A stretch of DNA of 64,000 nt from an uncultured Prevotella sp. (GCA_905234815.1 CAJOIX010000002.1:3287-67286), one strand, 5' to 3'; positions 18,106 to 28,833 are shown, counted from the stretch's first letter. The notes: generated by a model from the sequence alone, not told the origin. A program made the numbers and translations.

Positions 18106-20364
18106 TCATTCTTCAACGAGTGTGAACTTTGCAAATTTCAGCAATAATTGCTTGGTTCCTGCATTGCGGAATTCCACTGTAGCCTTGGTATTTTCACCTT
18201 CTCCCGTAACACTAAGAACGATTCCCATACCGAACCTGTCGTGAAGAATCTTATCATTGGGCTTGAGCGGCGCATTGGTCGAAGGTCGCTCTACCACAGG
18301 CGTGGATGGAATCGGCCGTAAGCGCGAAAAAGAGTGATTGGAACGGGAAGTGGAGAGATGAGCGTGGAGTGCGGACTGTGCCACAGGAGTCGTGTTCGCA
18401 GCGCTTTCAAAATACTGCCGATCCATATCTCGCAGAAACCGGCTTGGGGGATTCATGACCATTTGCCCGAATTGCCAACGCGACTGAGCATGAGTAAGAT
18501 AGCAATGCTGTTCTGCGCGAGTGATGGCAACGTAGAGCAGGCGGCGTTCTTCCTCGAGTTGTGATAAAGAACCGGCGCTCAATGGACCCGGGAAGAGATT
18601 TTCTTCCAACCCGACAACGAAAACCACAGGAAACTCCAAACCCTTGGCCATGTGTATCGTCATCAGCGAAACCTGATTGTCTTGCTGTCCTTCTACTGTT
18701 TCTACGGCATCAACCGAAGTAAGCAGCGACACTTCCTGCAGATAGTTTTCAAGATAAATCTCCTGCAAGGCGTCTTCTTCCTCTTTACGCTCTACAAATT
18801 CTTGCATACTGTTGAGCATCTCATCGAGATTTTCCAATCGGGTGGCCATCTCGGGATCGCTGGCTGGTTGATATTCGGCGGTGATATTGATAAGAGCGAA
18901 CAATTTCTGTGCAACAGCGTATGCCGATTCCCTCATGGCCACCTGTTGCAACTGCTCTACAACCTTCACAAATTCAGCTACACGCTTAGCGGCAGCAGGA
19001 GCAATAGACAATGAAGAAGCGCTTGAGTGGATAGCCTGCCACAGACTTATCTGCTTTTCCGCAGCAAACTGGCTGATTTTGATAAGCGTTGTAGCGCCGA
19101 TGCCACGCGCGGGAAAGTTGATGATGCGACGTAAGGCTTCATCATCGTCAGCATTGACCAAAATCCGGAAATAAGCAATGATATCTTTGATCTCTTTGCG
19201 CTGGTAAAAGCCCGTTCCGCCATAGATGCGATAGGGGAGTGCACGTTTTTGAAATTCCTCTTCAAACACACGGCTTTGCGCATTGGTGCGGTAAAGAATA
19301 GCGAAATCGCCGAACTGGTATTGGTTTGTTCGGCGCATCTGCTGAATTTGTTTGCATACGTACATGGCCTCATCGCGGTCAGAGGCTGCAGCGTAAAGGT
19401 GAAGAGGACTGCCTTGAATGTTTTCGCTGTAAACATTTTTGTCTATCTGGTGCAGATTCTTCTTCATGAGCGAATTGGCTGCACCGACTATGCGTTGCGT
19501 AGATCTGTAGTTACGCTCCAACTTGAAGAGCTTGGCTTCAGGAAACTGGCGTTGGAATGTGAGTATGTTGTCAATCTTAGCTCCGCGAAAACCGTAAATG
19601 CTCTGGTAATCGTCGCCAACCACGCATACATTGTGATTCTTTCGCCGTAACATGAGCATAATTTGCTGCTGAACATAATTGGTATCCTGATACTCGTCAA
19701 TGAGAATATGGTCGTACCGCTTCTCGTATTTTTCTCTCACCTCTGGATGGGTGTAGAACAGCTGGAACGTTTTCACCAGCAAATCGTCAAAATCCATAGC
19801 ATTGGCCAACTGGCAACGCTGCTCATATAGGGCATAGATTCGCCCCAGTTGTTCCATCTGCTTTTTTCTATCCTGCTGGTAAAGATCGGGACTGGCAGCA
19901 TATTGTTCAGCTGAAATCAATTGGTTCTTGGCCCAACTGATACGTGAGCATACTGCTGAGGGCTTGTAGGTCTTATCGTCAAGTGCCAATTCCTTTACGA
20001 TTTGCTTCACAAGCGAACGAGAATCAGATTCATCGTAAATGGTGAAGTTTGAGCGATAACCAATGAGCCCTGCCTCAAAACGCAAAATACGGGCAAAGAT
20101 GGAATGGAAGGTACCCATATCCAACCGAAGTGCATTGCTGTCGAGCATCGAAGCGATTCGCTCTTTCATCTCATTGGCGGCCTTGTTGGTAAAAGTCAGC
20201 GCAAGGATATTCCATGGATTAACCCCTTGCTCCACAAGGTATGCAATCTTGTAGGTCAACACACGGGTCTTGCCTGAACCTGCACCTGCCACCACTAATT
20301 GTGGCCCATCCGCATAAGTCACAGCTTCACGCTGTGCGGGATTAAGTGAAGATAAATCTATCAT
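18106..20364 (-). CDS. uvrD: UvrD/PcrA-type ATP-dependent DNA helicase
   Basis: LNPAQREAVTYADGPQLVVAGAGSGKTRVLTYKIAYL; DEYQDTNYVQQ; VVGDDYQSIYGFRGA; MTIHMAKGLEFPVVFVVGLEE. Confidence 0.96.
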   Translation of the reverse strand: MIDLSSLNPAQREAVTYADGPQLVVAGAGSGKTRVLTYKIAYLVEQGVNPWNILALTFTNKAANEMKERIASMLDSNALRLDMGTFHSIFARILRFEAGLIGYRSNFTIYDESDSRSLVKQIVKELALDDKTYKPSAVCSRISWAKNQLISAEQYAASPDLYQQDRKKQMEQLGRIYALYEQRCQLANAMDFDDLLVKTFQLFYTHPEVREKYEKRYDHILIDEYQDTNYVQQQIMLMLRRKNHNVCVVGDDYQSIYGFRGAKIDNILTFQRQFPEAKLFKLERNYRSTQRIVGAANSLMKKNLHQIDKNVYSENIQGSPLHLYAAASDRDEAMYVCKQIQQMRRTNQYQFGDFAILYRTNAQSRVFEEEFQKRALPYRIYGGTGFYQRKEIKDIIAYFRILVNADDDEALRRIINFPARGIGATTLIKISQFAAEKQISLWQAIHSSASSLSIAPAAAKRVAEFVKVVEQLQQVAMRESAYAVAQKLFALINITAEYQPASDPEMATRLENLDEMLNSMQEFVERKEEEDALQEIYLENYLQEVSLLTSVDAVETVEGQQDNQVSLMTIHMAKGLEFPVVFVVGLEENLFPGPLSAGSLSQLEEERRLLYVAITRAEQHCYLTHAQSRWQFGQMVMNPPSRFLRDMDRQYFESAANTTPVAQSALHAHLSTSRSNHSFSRLRPIPSTPVVERPSTNAPLKPNDKILHDRFGMGIVLSVTGEGENTKATVEFRNAGTKQLLLKFAKFTLVEE

Positions 20365-20417
20365 CGCTCTAAGCTCTAAAGTATCTGATTGGGAACGTCA
20401 GTTTGTATATCGAAAAA

Positions 20418-21062
20418 TTATTTCATCCAGCGCATGATTTGTCGCTGCCGTTTCTGCATATAAGGACCGGGATTTTTAGATGAGTATCGGCGGGGATTGG
20501 GGAGTGTAGCAGCTATCAGCGCACTTTCGCTCCGATTGAGTTGATCGGCATCCTTGTGAAAGTGCTCGCGAGCCACGGCCTGGGCGCCATAAATGCCTGG
20601 CCCCATCTCTATGGAGTTGAGATATACCTCCATGATACGGTCTTTCGGCCAGAAAAGTTCTATGAGTACAGTAAAATACGCCTCCAAACCTTTTCTCACC
20701 CATGAACGGCCAGGCCAAAGAAACACGTTCTTGGCCGTCTGTTGAGAGATGGTACTTCCACCATGTATGCGTTTGCCTTTTTTATTATGTATGGCTGCCT
20801 TCTTTATGGCATCAAAATCAAAGCCGTGGTGCATATAGAAGCGTTGGTCTTCGCTTGCCACGACGGCGGAAGATAAGGCAGGCGAGATTTTATCAAGCGA
20901 GCGCCAGGAATGATGCCACGACAGGCTTTCGCCATCTTTCAACTGTTCTATGGTGCGAATCACCATCAATGGTGTGATCACAACTGGAATGAAGCGATAC
21001 AACACCACAGCGCAAAGCGTACTAGCGAAGAAAAAAACAACTATTCGACGTATAATTTTCAT
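20418..21062 (-). CDS. mtgA: Monofunctional biosynthetic peptidoglycan transglycosylase; start revised to MKIIRR
   Basis: SAVVASEDQRFYMHHGFDFDAI...GGSTISQQTAKNVFLWPGRSWVRKGLEAYFTVLIE. Confidence 0.95.
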   Translation of the reverse strand: MKIIRRIVVFFFASTLCAVVLYRFIPVVITPLMVIRTIEQLKDGESLSWHHSWRSLDKISPALSSAVVASEDQRFYMHHGFDFDAIKKAAIHNKKGKRIHGGSTISQQTAKNVFLWPGRSWVRKGLEAYFTVLIELFWPKDRIMEVYLNSIEMGPGIYGAQAVAREHFHKDADQLNRSESALIAATLPNPRRYSSKNPGPYMQKRQRQIMRWMK

Positions 21063-21068
21063 AGATAA

Positions 21069-21103
21069 AAAAGGGGGACACATAGTATGAATGTGTCCCC
21101 TTT
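21069..21103 (-). terminator. Intrinsic terminator downstream of the OmpA-family gene
   Basis: AAAAGGGGGACACAT...ATGTGTCCCCTTT stem; minus-strand T-run. Confidence 0.85.
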
Positions 21104-21122
21104 ATGGTTGGGAATAGTAAAA

Positions 21123-21812
21123 TTATTGAACAGATTCAGCGTAAGCAGAGTCAATCATTTCCTGACCTGCATAGAGATAAACTTCTACACGACGATTGGC
21201 TTGACGACCTGCTGAAGTAGCATTGTCGGCAACTGGCTCTTCGCTGCCTTTACCAACAACATACTTAAACTGACCTGCATTCACACCGCATGACTTCAAG
21301 AAGGTCACAACAGCCTGAGCTCTGTTGTTGCTCAGAGGTATGTTGATACCATCATTGCCGGTGGAGTCGGTGTGGCCATAGACATCTACGTACACATCAG
21401 GATGGGCTACAAGCACCTTTGAGAATTTGGCCAGTTCTGTCTTTGACTTGTCGTTCAGTGTAGCCTTATTAGATGCAAACAGGATACCTGTATCAAATGT
21501 AACTTTTACAGCTTTCAAGCCATTAGCGTCGGTAACTTCTTCCACTGTGGCATTTTGCACCTGGGCAGCAGCTTCGGCGGCCACCTTATCCATGCGCTTA
21601 CCGATGATATTACCTGCGCCAGCACCTACTGCAGTACCAATAGCAGCACCAATGGCTGTGGCTTTAGAATCCTTGCCAATGATATTGCCAATTATTCCAC
21701 CTACAACTGCACCAGCTGCGCCTCCAGCGATAGTACCTGTACCTTGCTTAGTCTGGCAACCAGTCAAAAGAAGTAAAGAAAGTGCAAAAGCACCAATTTT
21801 TTGAATGTTCAT
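21123..21812 (-). CDS. OmpA-family lipoprotein with glycine-zipper N-terminal segment
   Basis: LLLLTGCQTKQG lipobox; GGAAGAVVGGIIGNIIGK; VDVYGHTDSTGND...NRRVEVYL. Confidence 0.94.
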   Translation of the reverse strand: MNIQKIGAFALSLLLLTGCQTKQGTGTIAGGAAGAVVGGIIGNIIGKDSKATAIGAAIGTAVGAGAGNIIGKRMDKVAAEAAAQVQNATVEEVTDANGLKAVKVTFDTGILFASNKATLNDKSKTELAKFSKVLVAHPDVYVDVYGHTDSTGNDGINIPLSNNRAQAVVTFLKSCGVNAGQFKYVVGKGSEEPVADNATSAGRQANRRVEVYLYAGQEMIDSAYAESVQ

Positions 21813-21939
21813 TTTAGTTGTTTTTTTTAGTTAGACAATTAGAAAATCATTTTGAATGATTTAGGTGCAAAAATATCTTTTTTTATTTTATCCTCCAAAC
21901 TTTATGTATTAAATTTGGGAATAATTTGGAAAGAATGCG

Positions 21940-21947
21940 TAATTTTG
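21940..21947 (+). promoter_or_regulatory. -7 element TAATTTTG
   Basis: TAnnTTTG upstream of 22010 CDS; TTTG at 21914-21917. Confidence 0.45.
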
Positions 21948-22009
21948 CATAAAATAACTATTAGAAGCGACTCGCAATTCGCAGTTCGCAAAATCCACTT
22001 TCAAATATC

Positions 22010-23293
22010 ATGGCATCAAAAATCTATATCTACACGCTCTCTTCTGCGCTTCACAAAGAGACATTAGTAAGCGAGAGAACAAAGAAGTTTTTAGATGGTT
22101 TGCAGATAGAGTACACTTTCTGCGGTAGTGATTTTTCTACTTATGGGTCAGCCGACTTGTCTCTTATCTATGTCTGCACGGGCGGTACAGAGAATCAATT
22201 TCTGCAGCTGTTCGTTCAATTGCAGAAACAAGCCTCTCATCCATTTTACCTGCTCACTTCAGGCGAGAGCAACTCACTGGCTGCTTCCATGGAGATATTA
22301 TCATACCTTCATATCCATCATGTGAAGGGAGAGATTCTGCATGGCACGAGTTCGTATGTATCAAAACGAATTGCGGGGTTGGCTTCGGTAGAGGCTGGCA
22401 GAAAGCAGTTAAAAGGAATGCGTATAGGCATAATTGGCAACCCGTCCGATTGGTTGATCTCGAGCAATGTGGATTATGCTGCAATAGAAGAGCGCCTGGG
22501 TGTTAAATTTGTTCATGTTGATATTCATGAAGTGAACATATCTCAAGCAGCTAAAGACAATTCGCAGTCCACGCCATGTTCTGCAAACAATGTTTGTGAC
22601 CCTACTTCGAAAGAAACCGAACTGGAAGAATATAGAAAGAAGGTATCTCCTTTGTGTAGCGGTGACGAAGCAGGTGTATTGCGCTCGTTGGATGGTGCCC
22701 TACAATTGTATTATGCTTTAAAAGACGTTGTAAATCGTTATGATCTTCAGGCATTTACAATACGCTGCTTTGATTTACTTACCACCTATCACAACACTGG
22801 ATGTTTGGCCTTAGCCCGGCTGAATGAAGAAGGGATTGTGGCTGGCTGTGAAGGCGATGTGCCTACGCTTTTGTCAATGATTGTGAGTAAGGTTTTGACG
22901 GGAGTTTCGGGCTTCCAGGCAAATCCCGCGCAAATTAATGTAGAAAGTGGCGAAGTGCTGTTTGCGCATTGCACCATACCTTTTAATATGGTGGAGCGGT
23001 ACGAACTTGACACCCATTTCGAATCATCGATAGGCGTTGGTATTCGAGGTTATATGGCAGAGGGGTTTGTTACCGTATTCAAGTTGTCGCCTTCGCTTGA
23101 CCATTGTTTTATTGCTGAAGGACAATTAATGTGTAGCGGTAATGCTGAGAATCTATGCCGTACCCAACAACATATTCGTCTGAACCGTCCAGTCGATGCA
23201 CAGTATTTCCTCAAAGAACCAATAGGTAATCATCATGTGATTATACCTGGGCACGTAAAGGAGCTTCTTGAGCAATTTTGTTGTACAGAATAA
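22010..23293 (+). CDS. L-fucose/L-arabinose isomerase-like fold protein
   Basis: RIGIIGNPSDWLISSNVDYAAIEERLGVKFVHV ... RCFDLLTTYHNTGCLALARLNEEGIVAGCEGDVPTLLSM. Confidence 0.8.
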   Translation: MASKIYIYTLSSALHKETLVSERTKKFLDGLQIEYTFCGSDFSTYGSADLSLIYVCTGGTENQFLQLFVQLQKQASHPFYLLTSGESNSLAASMEILSYLHIHHVKGEILHGTSSYVSKRIAGLASVEAGRKQLKGMRIGIIGNPSDWLISSNVDYAAIEERLGVKFVHVDIHEVNISQAAKDNSQSTPCSANNVCDPTSKETELEEYRKKVSPLCSGDEAGVLRSLDGALQLYYALKDVVNRYDLQAFTIRCFDLLTTYHNTGCLALARLNEEGIVAGCEGDVPTLLSMIVSKVLTGVSGFQANPAQINVESGEVLFAHCTIPFNMVERYELDTHFESSIGVGIRGYMAEGFVTVFKLSPSLDHCFIAEGQLMCSGNAENLCRTQQHIRLNRPVDAQYFLKEPIGNHHVIIPGHVKELLEQFCCTE

Positions 23294-23418
23294 ATCAAGG
23301 TATTTAGCTTCTCAACGAATAATAAACGACGATGATATCATGCATTATTTAACTTTTGCCACTGCACCCGCCCAATACTGGATGCAACTGCAAAAATCAA
23401 ATGCTTAATTCATAATTA

Positions 23419-25737
23419 ATGAAAAGAAATATAATTTTAGGCCTGTGGAAAGTGTTTGGCGGCTTTCTGTTAATGCTTTTGGCATTTTTTACAGCCATTT
23501 GGTTTGGTTGGATAGGCTATATGCCCGATATCGAGGATTTGCAGAATCCGATTAACCGCTTTGCTACGCAAATTATTTCGGAAGACGGTAAGGTATTGGG
23601 AACATGGAGTGTGGATAGAGAAAATCGTATTTGCATACCCTATTCCGACTTGTCACCCCATTTGGTGAAGGCTTTGGTTGCCACGGAAGATGAGCGCTTC
23701 TACGATCATTCCGGTGTTGACTTTATTGCTTTGGGACGTGCAATTGTGAAGCGTGGCATTTTCCAGCAAGCGAGTGCCGGCGGTGGTTCTACAATTACTC
23801 AGCAATTGGCCAAACAATTATATTCGGGTAAAGCCCATTCCACTTTGGAACGCCTCTTCCAGAAGCCGATTGAATGGGTGATAGCGGCAAAACTGGAACG
23901 CTACTATACTAAGGAAGAGATAATAGCTCTTTATTTGAATTATTTTGATTTCCTCCACAATGCTGTAGGCATAAAGTCAGCTGCGCGAACTTATTTCAAT
24001 AAGGAGCCAAAGGATCTTTCACTCATAGAGAGTGCCACTCTGATAGGTTTGTGCAAGAATCCGTCACTATATAATCCTGTTCGCCATAACGAGCGCGCCA
24101 AGTCACGTCGGAATGTTGTACTACAGCAAATGGTGAAAGCCGGTTATCTATCTGAAAGTGTATATAAAACAGAAAGTGCCAAGCCTCTGACTCTCGATTT
24201 TCATCGTGTGGATCATAAAGACGGCTCAGCCACCTATTTCCGAGAGTTTCTCCGGTTATATATGACTGCCAAACGACCTGAGAGAAAGAACTATCCCGAT
24301 TGGAACCAGACACAGTTCGTGTATGACTCAATCGCATGGGAAACAGACCCACTCTATGGTTGGTGCAATAAGAATCATAAACGCAACGGTGACCGCTATA
24401 ACATCTACACAGATGGATTGAAGGTATATACGACCATCAATTCTCATATGCAGCAATATGCTGAGGAAGCAGTCGATGACCACGTAGCAAAGAGCCTGCA
24501 ACCCAAGTTCTTTGCAGAAATGAAATATAAAAAGAATGCTCCTTACTCATCCGCACTAACGGATAAGGAAGTGCAACAAATACTCCATCGTGCAATGCGA
24601 CAAAGTGAGCGTTACCGTGTACTGAAGCAAGACGGAGCCTCGGAACAGGAAATAGAGCGGTCGTTCAATACTCCGATTGAAATGACGGTATTTTCGTATA
24701 AAGGCGACAGAGATACGGTGATGACACCGATGGATTCTATCCGCTACTATAAAAAATACCTTCGTGCCGGTTTCATGAGTGTTGATGCCCAAACGGGTGG
24801 CGTGAAGGCCTATGTGGGTGGAGTTGACTTTACAAACTTCCAATATGATATGGTTTCACTTGGCCGCCGACAAATTGGTTCGACCATCAAACCGTTCCTA
24901 TATGCAATGGCCATGGAGAATGGTTATACTCCTTGCGATGAAGTGCCAAATGTGCAAACTACGTACTATGTAGGTGGGCAACCCTGGACCCCACGCAATG
25001 GATCGAAGGCACGGTATGGGGAAATGGTCACGCTACTCTGGGGACTGGCACAATCGAACAACTGGGTATCGGCCTATCTAATGAACGCTTTGAATCCGTA
25101 TCAGTTTGTAGAACTGCTACATGAATTTGGCATTTACAATCCCGATATTTTCCCATCGCTTGCTCTATGTCTTGGCCCCTGCGAAGTCTCAGTATCGGAA
25201 ATGGCATCTGCTTACACGGCTTTCGCTAACAATGGTATTCGCTGTGCGCCACTCTACGTTACGCGAATTGAAGACGCTGAGGGGAATGTCGTGGCCCAAT
25301 TCCAGCCCCGCATGAGTGAAGTAATTTCATCGGAAAGTGCTTATAAAATGTTGGAAGAATTGCAAGGTGTGATAAATGGTGGCACTGGTAGTCGTGTTCG
25401 CTATATGTACAACATACAAGGTGCGATAGGAGGAAAGACCGGCACGACCAATCGCAACTCCGATGCATGGTTTGTAGGATTTACGCCGACATTGGTGAGT
25501 GCTTGTTGGGTAGGAGGCGACGATCGCGATATTCACTTCGACTCAATGGCTTCGGGTCAGGGAGCAGCCGCTGCATTGCCCATCTGGGGTTTGTATATGC
25601 AAAAAGTACAGGCAGATACAAGCTTGCCTTATGGGCCACAAGCAAAGTTCAACGTGCCGTCCGACTTCAATGCGTGTGCTGGCTCACTGCATCATCAAAC
25701 AGTTGACGAGCCGATTGCTGAGGATATTTTCGAATAA
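23419..25737 (+). CDS. Bifunctional penicillin-binding protein 1A (transglycosylase/transpeptidase)
   Basis: VATEDERFYDHSGVDF, GGGSTITQQLAKQLY, RRQIGSTIKPFLYAMAMENG, GKTGTTNRNSDAWFVGFTP. Confidence 0.96.
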   Translation: MKRNIILGLWKVFGGFLLMLLAFFTAIWFGWIGYMPDIEDLQNPINRFATQIISEDGKVLGTWSVDRENRICIPYSDLSPHLVKALVATEDERFYDHSGVDFIALGRAIVKRGIFQQASAGGGSTITQQLAKQLYSGKAHSTLERLFQKPIEWVIAAKLERYYTKEEIIALYLNYFDFLHNAVGIKSAARTYFNKEPKDLSLIESATLIGLCKNPSLYNPVRHNERAKSRRNVVLQQMVKAGYLSESVYKTESAKPLTLDFHRVDHKDGSATYFREFLRLYMTAKRPERKNYPDWNQTQFVYDSIAWETDPLYGWCNKNHKRNGDRYNIYTDGLKVYTTINSHMQQYAEEAVDDHVAKSLQPKFFAEMKYKKNAPYSSALTDKEVQQILHRAMRQSERYRVLKQDGASEQEIERSFNTPIEMTVFSYKGDRDTVMTPMDSIRYYKKYLRAGFMSVDAQTGGVKAYVGGVDFTNFQYDMVSLGRRQIGSTIKPFLYAMAMENGYTPCDEVPNVQTTYYVGGQPWTPRNGSKARYGEMVTLLWGLAQSNNWVSAYLMNALNPYQFVELLHEFGIYNPDIFPSLALCLGPCEVSVSEMASAYTAFANNGIRCAPLYVTRIEDAEGNVVAQFQPRMSEVISSESAYKMLEELQGVINGGTGSRVRYMYNIQGAIGGKTGTTNRNSDAWFVGFTPTLVSACWVGGDDRDIHFDSMASGQGAAAALPIWGLYMQKVQADTSLPYGPQAKFNVPSDFNACAGSLHHQTVDEPIAEDIFE

Positions 25738-26397
25738 GTGACCTGTATCATGCGAACCATCTATCAGGTTTTCCCAAAAGAATCCATCAGTAAGCTGCCG
25801 CGTCTGCTATTCGATGGACCTATAACGATTATTGATACCCCCGATGCAATGCTGGAGGCCCTTAATATCTTACAAAAGGAACATAGGGTGGGAATCGATA
25901 CTGAAACGCGTCCTTCGTTTAAAAAAGGCCAAAACCATCATGTCGGTTTGTTACAGATATCCACTCGGCAACAGGCATTTCTTTTCCGATTAAATCTACT
26001 GGGCTTTCCGCAACCCTTAGCAGATTTCTTAGAAAATGCAAATATAGAGAAGGTTGGTCTCTCACTTTCCGACGACTTCCTTCAATTACGCCGTCGCAAG
26101 GCTAAATTAACCCCCAAATGCATTGTTGAAATACAGGAATTAGCGAAACAATATGGCATTGACGATATGAGCCTACGAAAACTATGTGCAAATCTGTTGG
26201 GACGCTCACTTAGTAAACGACAACAACTGTCTAACTGGAACGCACCAGAACTGAACGAAGCTCAACAACGCTATGCCGCTACGGATGCATGGGTTTGTTT
26301 GCTATTGTGGGATCAGTTTAATGAATTAAAAAATAAGTCTTATCATTTTATAAAACATATACCAGAAAATGTTGAAACCAATCAGTTTGACGCTTAA
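25738..26397 (+). CDS. RNase D-like 3'-5' exonuclease domain protein (likely start MRTIYQ at 25750)
   Basis: VGIDTETRPSFKKGQNHHVGLLQIST, KVGLSLSDDFLQL, RYAATDAWVCLLLW. Confidence 0.93.
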   Translation: MTCIMRTIYQVFPKESISKLPRLLFDGPITIIDTPDAMLEALNILQKEHRVGIDTETRPSFKKGQNHHVGLLQISTRQQAFLFRLNLLGFPQPLADFLENANIEKVGLSLSDDFLQLRRRKAKLTPKCIVEIQELAKQYGIDDMSLRKLCANLLGRSLSKRQQLSNWNAPELNEAQQRYAATDAWVCLLLWDQFNELKNKSYHFIKHIPENVETNQFDA

Positions 26398-27565
26398 ACG
26401 CGGACGCGAAGAGAGCCTTCTGCGCCGCCACCCTTGGATTTTCTCAGGAGCTGTTCAACAAATAGACGGTGAAGCAAAAGAGGGCACACTGGTGCGCATA
26501 TATAATTATAAGCATGAGTGTGTTGGCATTGGCCATATGGGCGGCGGAAGTATTGCTGTACGCATGCTAAGTTTTACTGATTGCGTTATCGACGATCAAT
26601 TTTGGAGAGAACGGATTACAGCGGCTTATCAATTACGCCAAGCCCTGGGCCTTACTGAAAATACTCATACCACAGCTTACCGACTCATTCACGGTGAGGG
26701 CGACCAATTACCTGGTGTCATTGTAGATGTTTATGGAGCAACGGCCGTGATGCAAGCGCATAGCGTAGGTATGCACTTAGTTCGGGATGAGATTGCTCAG
26801 GCCATCGTAGATACTATTCCGCAAATAAAAAATGTCTATTATAAAAGCGAAGGCACATTGCCACGCCAATATCGTTCCGATGCCTGCGGCCGTTTGGTTG
26901 ATGGCTATTTGATAGGTGATAGCGAAACTGTAGCTTGTTTGGAGAACGATATGACTTTTGAAGTTGATTGGGAACATGGTCAAAAGACAGGCTTCTTTGT
27001 TGATCAGAGAGACAATCGACAATTGCTGCGGCTGTTCTCCGCAGGAAAATCTGTTTTAAATATGTTCTGCTATACAGGCGGATTTTCAGTCAGCGCACTG
27101 AAAGGCGGTGCTATGCGCGTAGTATCGGTTGACAGCAGTGAACGAGCCATTGAGCAAACTCGCCGCAATGTGGACTTAAATTTTAGCGATAACTCGCGCC
27201 ACTTGGCTATATGCGATGACGGATTTCAGTTCCTAAACAAAGATGAAGAACTGTATGATATTGTTGTTCTGGATCCGCCAGCCTTTGCTAAACATCGCGG
27301 TGCATTGCACAATGCATTGAAGGGTTACACCCGTCTGAATCTTTCTGGTATTAAACACGTAAAGAAAGGCGGACTACTCTTTACCTTTAGTTGTTCACAG
27401 GTGGTAACCAAGGAACATTTCCGCAATGCTGTGCTTGGTGCAGCAATGCAAGCTGGTCGATCGGCGCAGATTTTGTATCAATTACACCAACCAGCCGATC
27501 ATCCTGTATCACTCTATCATCCTGAGGGTGAATACTTGAAAGGACTTGTAATACGGTTAGACTAA
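26369..27565 (+). CDS. rlmI: Class I SAM-dependent rRNA (cytosine-C5) methyltransferase, RlmI family
   Basis: PUA-like N-terminus; HGQKTGFFVDQRDNR, VLNMFCYTGGFSVSA, YDIVVLDPPAFAK. Confidence 0.93.
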   Translation: MLKPISLTLKRGREESLLRRHPWIFSGAVQQIDGEAKEGTLVRIYNYKHECVGIGHMGGGSIAVRMLSFTDCVIDDQFWRERITAAYQLRQALGLTENTHTTAYRLIHGEGDQLPGVIVDVYGATAVMQAHSVGMHLVRDEIAQAIVDTIPQIKNVYYKSEGTLPRQYRSDACGRLVDGYLIGDSETVACLENDMTFEVDWEHGQKTGFFVDQRDNRQLLRLFSAGKSVLNMFCYTGGFSVSALKGGAMRVVSVDSSERAIEQTRRNVDLNFSDNSRHLAICDDGFQFLNKDEELYDIVVLDPPAFAKHRGALHNALKGYTRLNLSGIKHVKKGGLLFTFSCSQVVTKEHFRNAVLGAAMQAGRSAQILYQLHQPADHPVSLYHPEGEYLKGLVIRLD

Positions 27566-28833
27566 CCCTCTAATGTAGCCGTAAGACTACATAGAAGCAC
27601 TTCGCGGGTATTCGATGTGATGCGGTGATGATGACTTATGGTGTGTCCAATAAGCCAAAGGACTTCTCCCGCAGAATCAATCAAAATGTCTTGCTGATGA
27701 CGAATCGTAGCAGGAACATGATGTTCAGCCAAATAGTCGTTTATCAATTTGCTGCCCTTCATTCCAATGGGTGTAAACCGCATCCCTGGCGAAATTTTTC
27801 TAATACTTACTGGAAAATGAATCGTGCCAGCATCTAAGGCTACACATGAGTGGGAATGTGGTATCACGAAGTTCTCTGTGTACGGCATACGCTGCATCGC
27901 AATTTTAGAAAGAGGCTTTTCCTCTTTTTTTATTAAGATAAGATGCGATTCATGCACTTGAAGGATATATTGCTCTGAATACCATTTTTTACCTTGCTGG
28001 GCTGGTAATTGTCTGAAAATACTTTTGGTAGTTGCCGATGTGAAACCGTATGATTTTAAAATGGAATAGAGCAACCATTCGGCCGAAGGCTCACGAAGTA
28101 GTGCAACAATGCCGATCTTTCCATCAACAAAAAGTCGATTACATTTCTCGCGGGTGATTTCTTGCAGCAAGGGAAGTTGCGATGAAAGGTTGGCTATTGT
28201 TTGCCGAATACCAGTTATGGCATTTTCCGACAAATTCTGGAAAAGTGGAAGCAATTCGTGCCGAATACCATTGCGGAGGATGTGGGTATCGGCATTCGTG
28301 GAATCTTCCATCCACCGCAATCCTTTCTCCTCTGCATAAGCACGCAACTGACTCTTTGTCAAATGGAGTAGGGGACGTACCACATTTCCTGCCTGTGCTT
28401 TAATGCCAGCCAATCCTTCTATGCCTGTTCCGCGCAGAAGATTGATGAAAAAAGTTTCAACTGCATCATCGGCATGAGTGCCGACGAAGATACAGTCGGC
28501 TTTCAGCTCAGTTCGAAGAGTTTCAAAATATTCGTAACGCTCTTGGCGAGCAGCCATTTCTATGCTGATATGCTGATTGGCAGCAAAGTCCTGTGTGTTG
28601 AAATGTTTCACCGTGAGCGGCACCTGCCACTCGGCACACAGTAGTCTACAAAATTGCTCATCACGATCAGATTCTTGACCGCGTAGATGAAAGTTACAAT
28701 GGACGGCATGCAAACGAAATCCTTCATCAAGAAGGAGCCTCAGCAGCACCACACTATCGCAACCTCCAGAAAGCGCAATCAAGTGTAACTGACTCGTATT
28801 AATCTTCTCAATATCAGATAGATATTTATTCAC
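27562..28833 (-). CDS. tilS: tRNA(Ile)-lysidine synthase; probable GTG start inside kdsB end
   Basis: LIALSGGCDSVVLLRLL PP-loop; VGTHADDAVETFFINLLRGTGIEGLAG; C-terminal TilS domain. Confidence 0.93.
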   Translation of the reverse strand: MNKYLSDIEKINTSQLHLIALSGGCDSVVLLRLLLDEGFRLHAVHCNFHLRGQESDRDEQFCRLLCAEWQVPLTVKHFNTQDFAANQHISIEMAARQERYEYFETLRTELKADCIFVGTHADDAVETFFINLLRGTGIEGLAGIKAQAGNVVRPLLHLTKSQLRAYAEEKGLRWMEDSTNADTHILRNGIRHELLPLFQNLSENAITGIRQTIANLSSQLPLLQEITREKCNRLFVDGKIGIVALLREPSAEWLLYSILKSYGFTSATTKSIFRQLPAQQGKKWYSEQYILQVHESHLILIKKEEKPLSKIAMQRMPYTENFVIPHSHSCVALDAGTIHFPVSIRKISPGMRFTPIGMKGSKLINDYLAEHHVPATIRHQQDILIDSAGEVLWLIGHTISHHHRITSNTREVLLCSLTATLEG

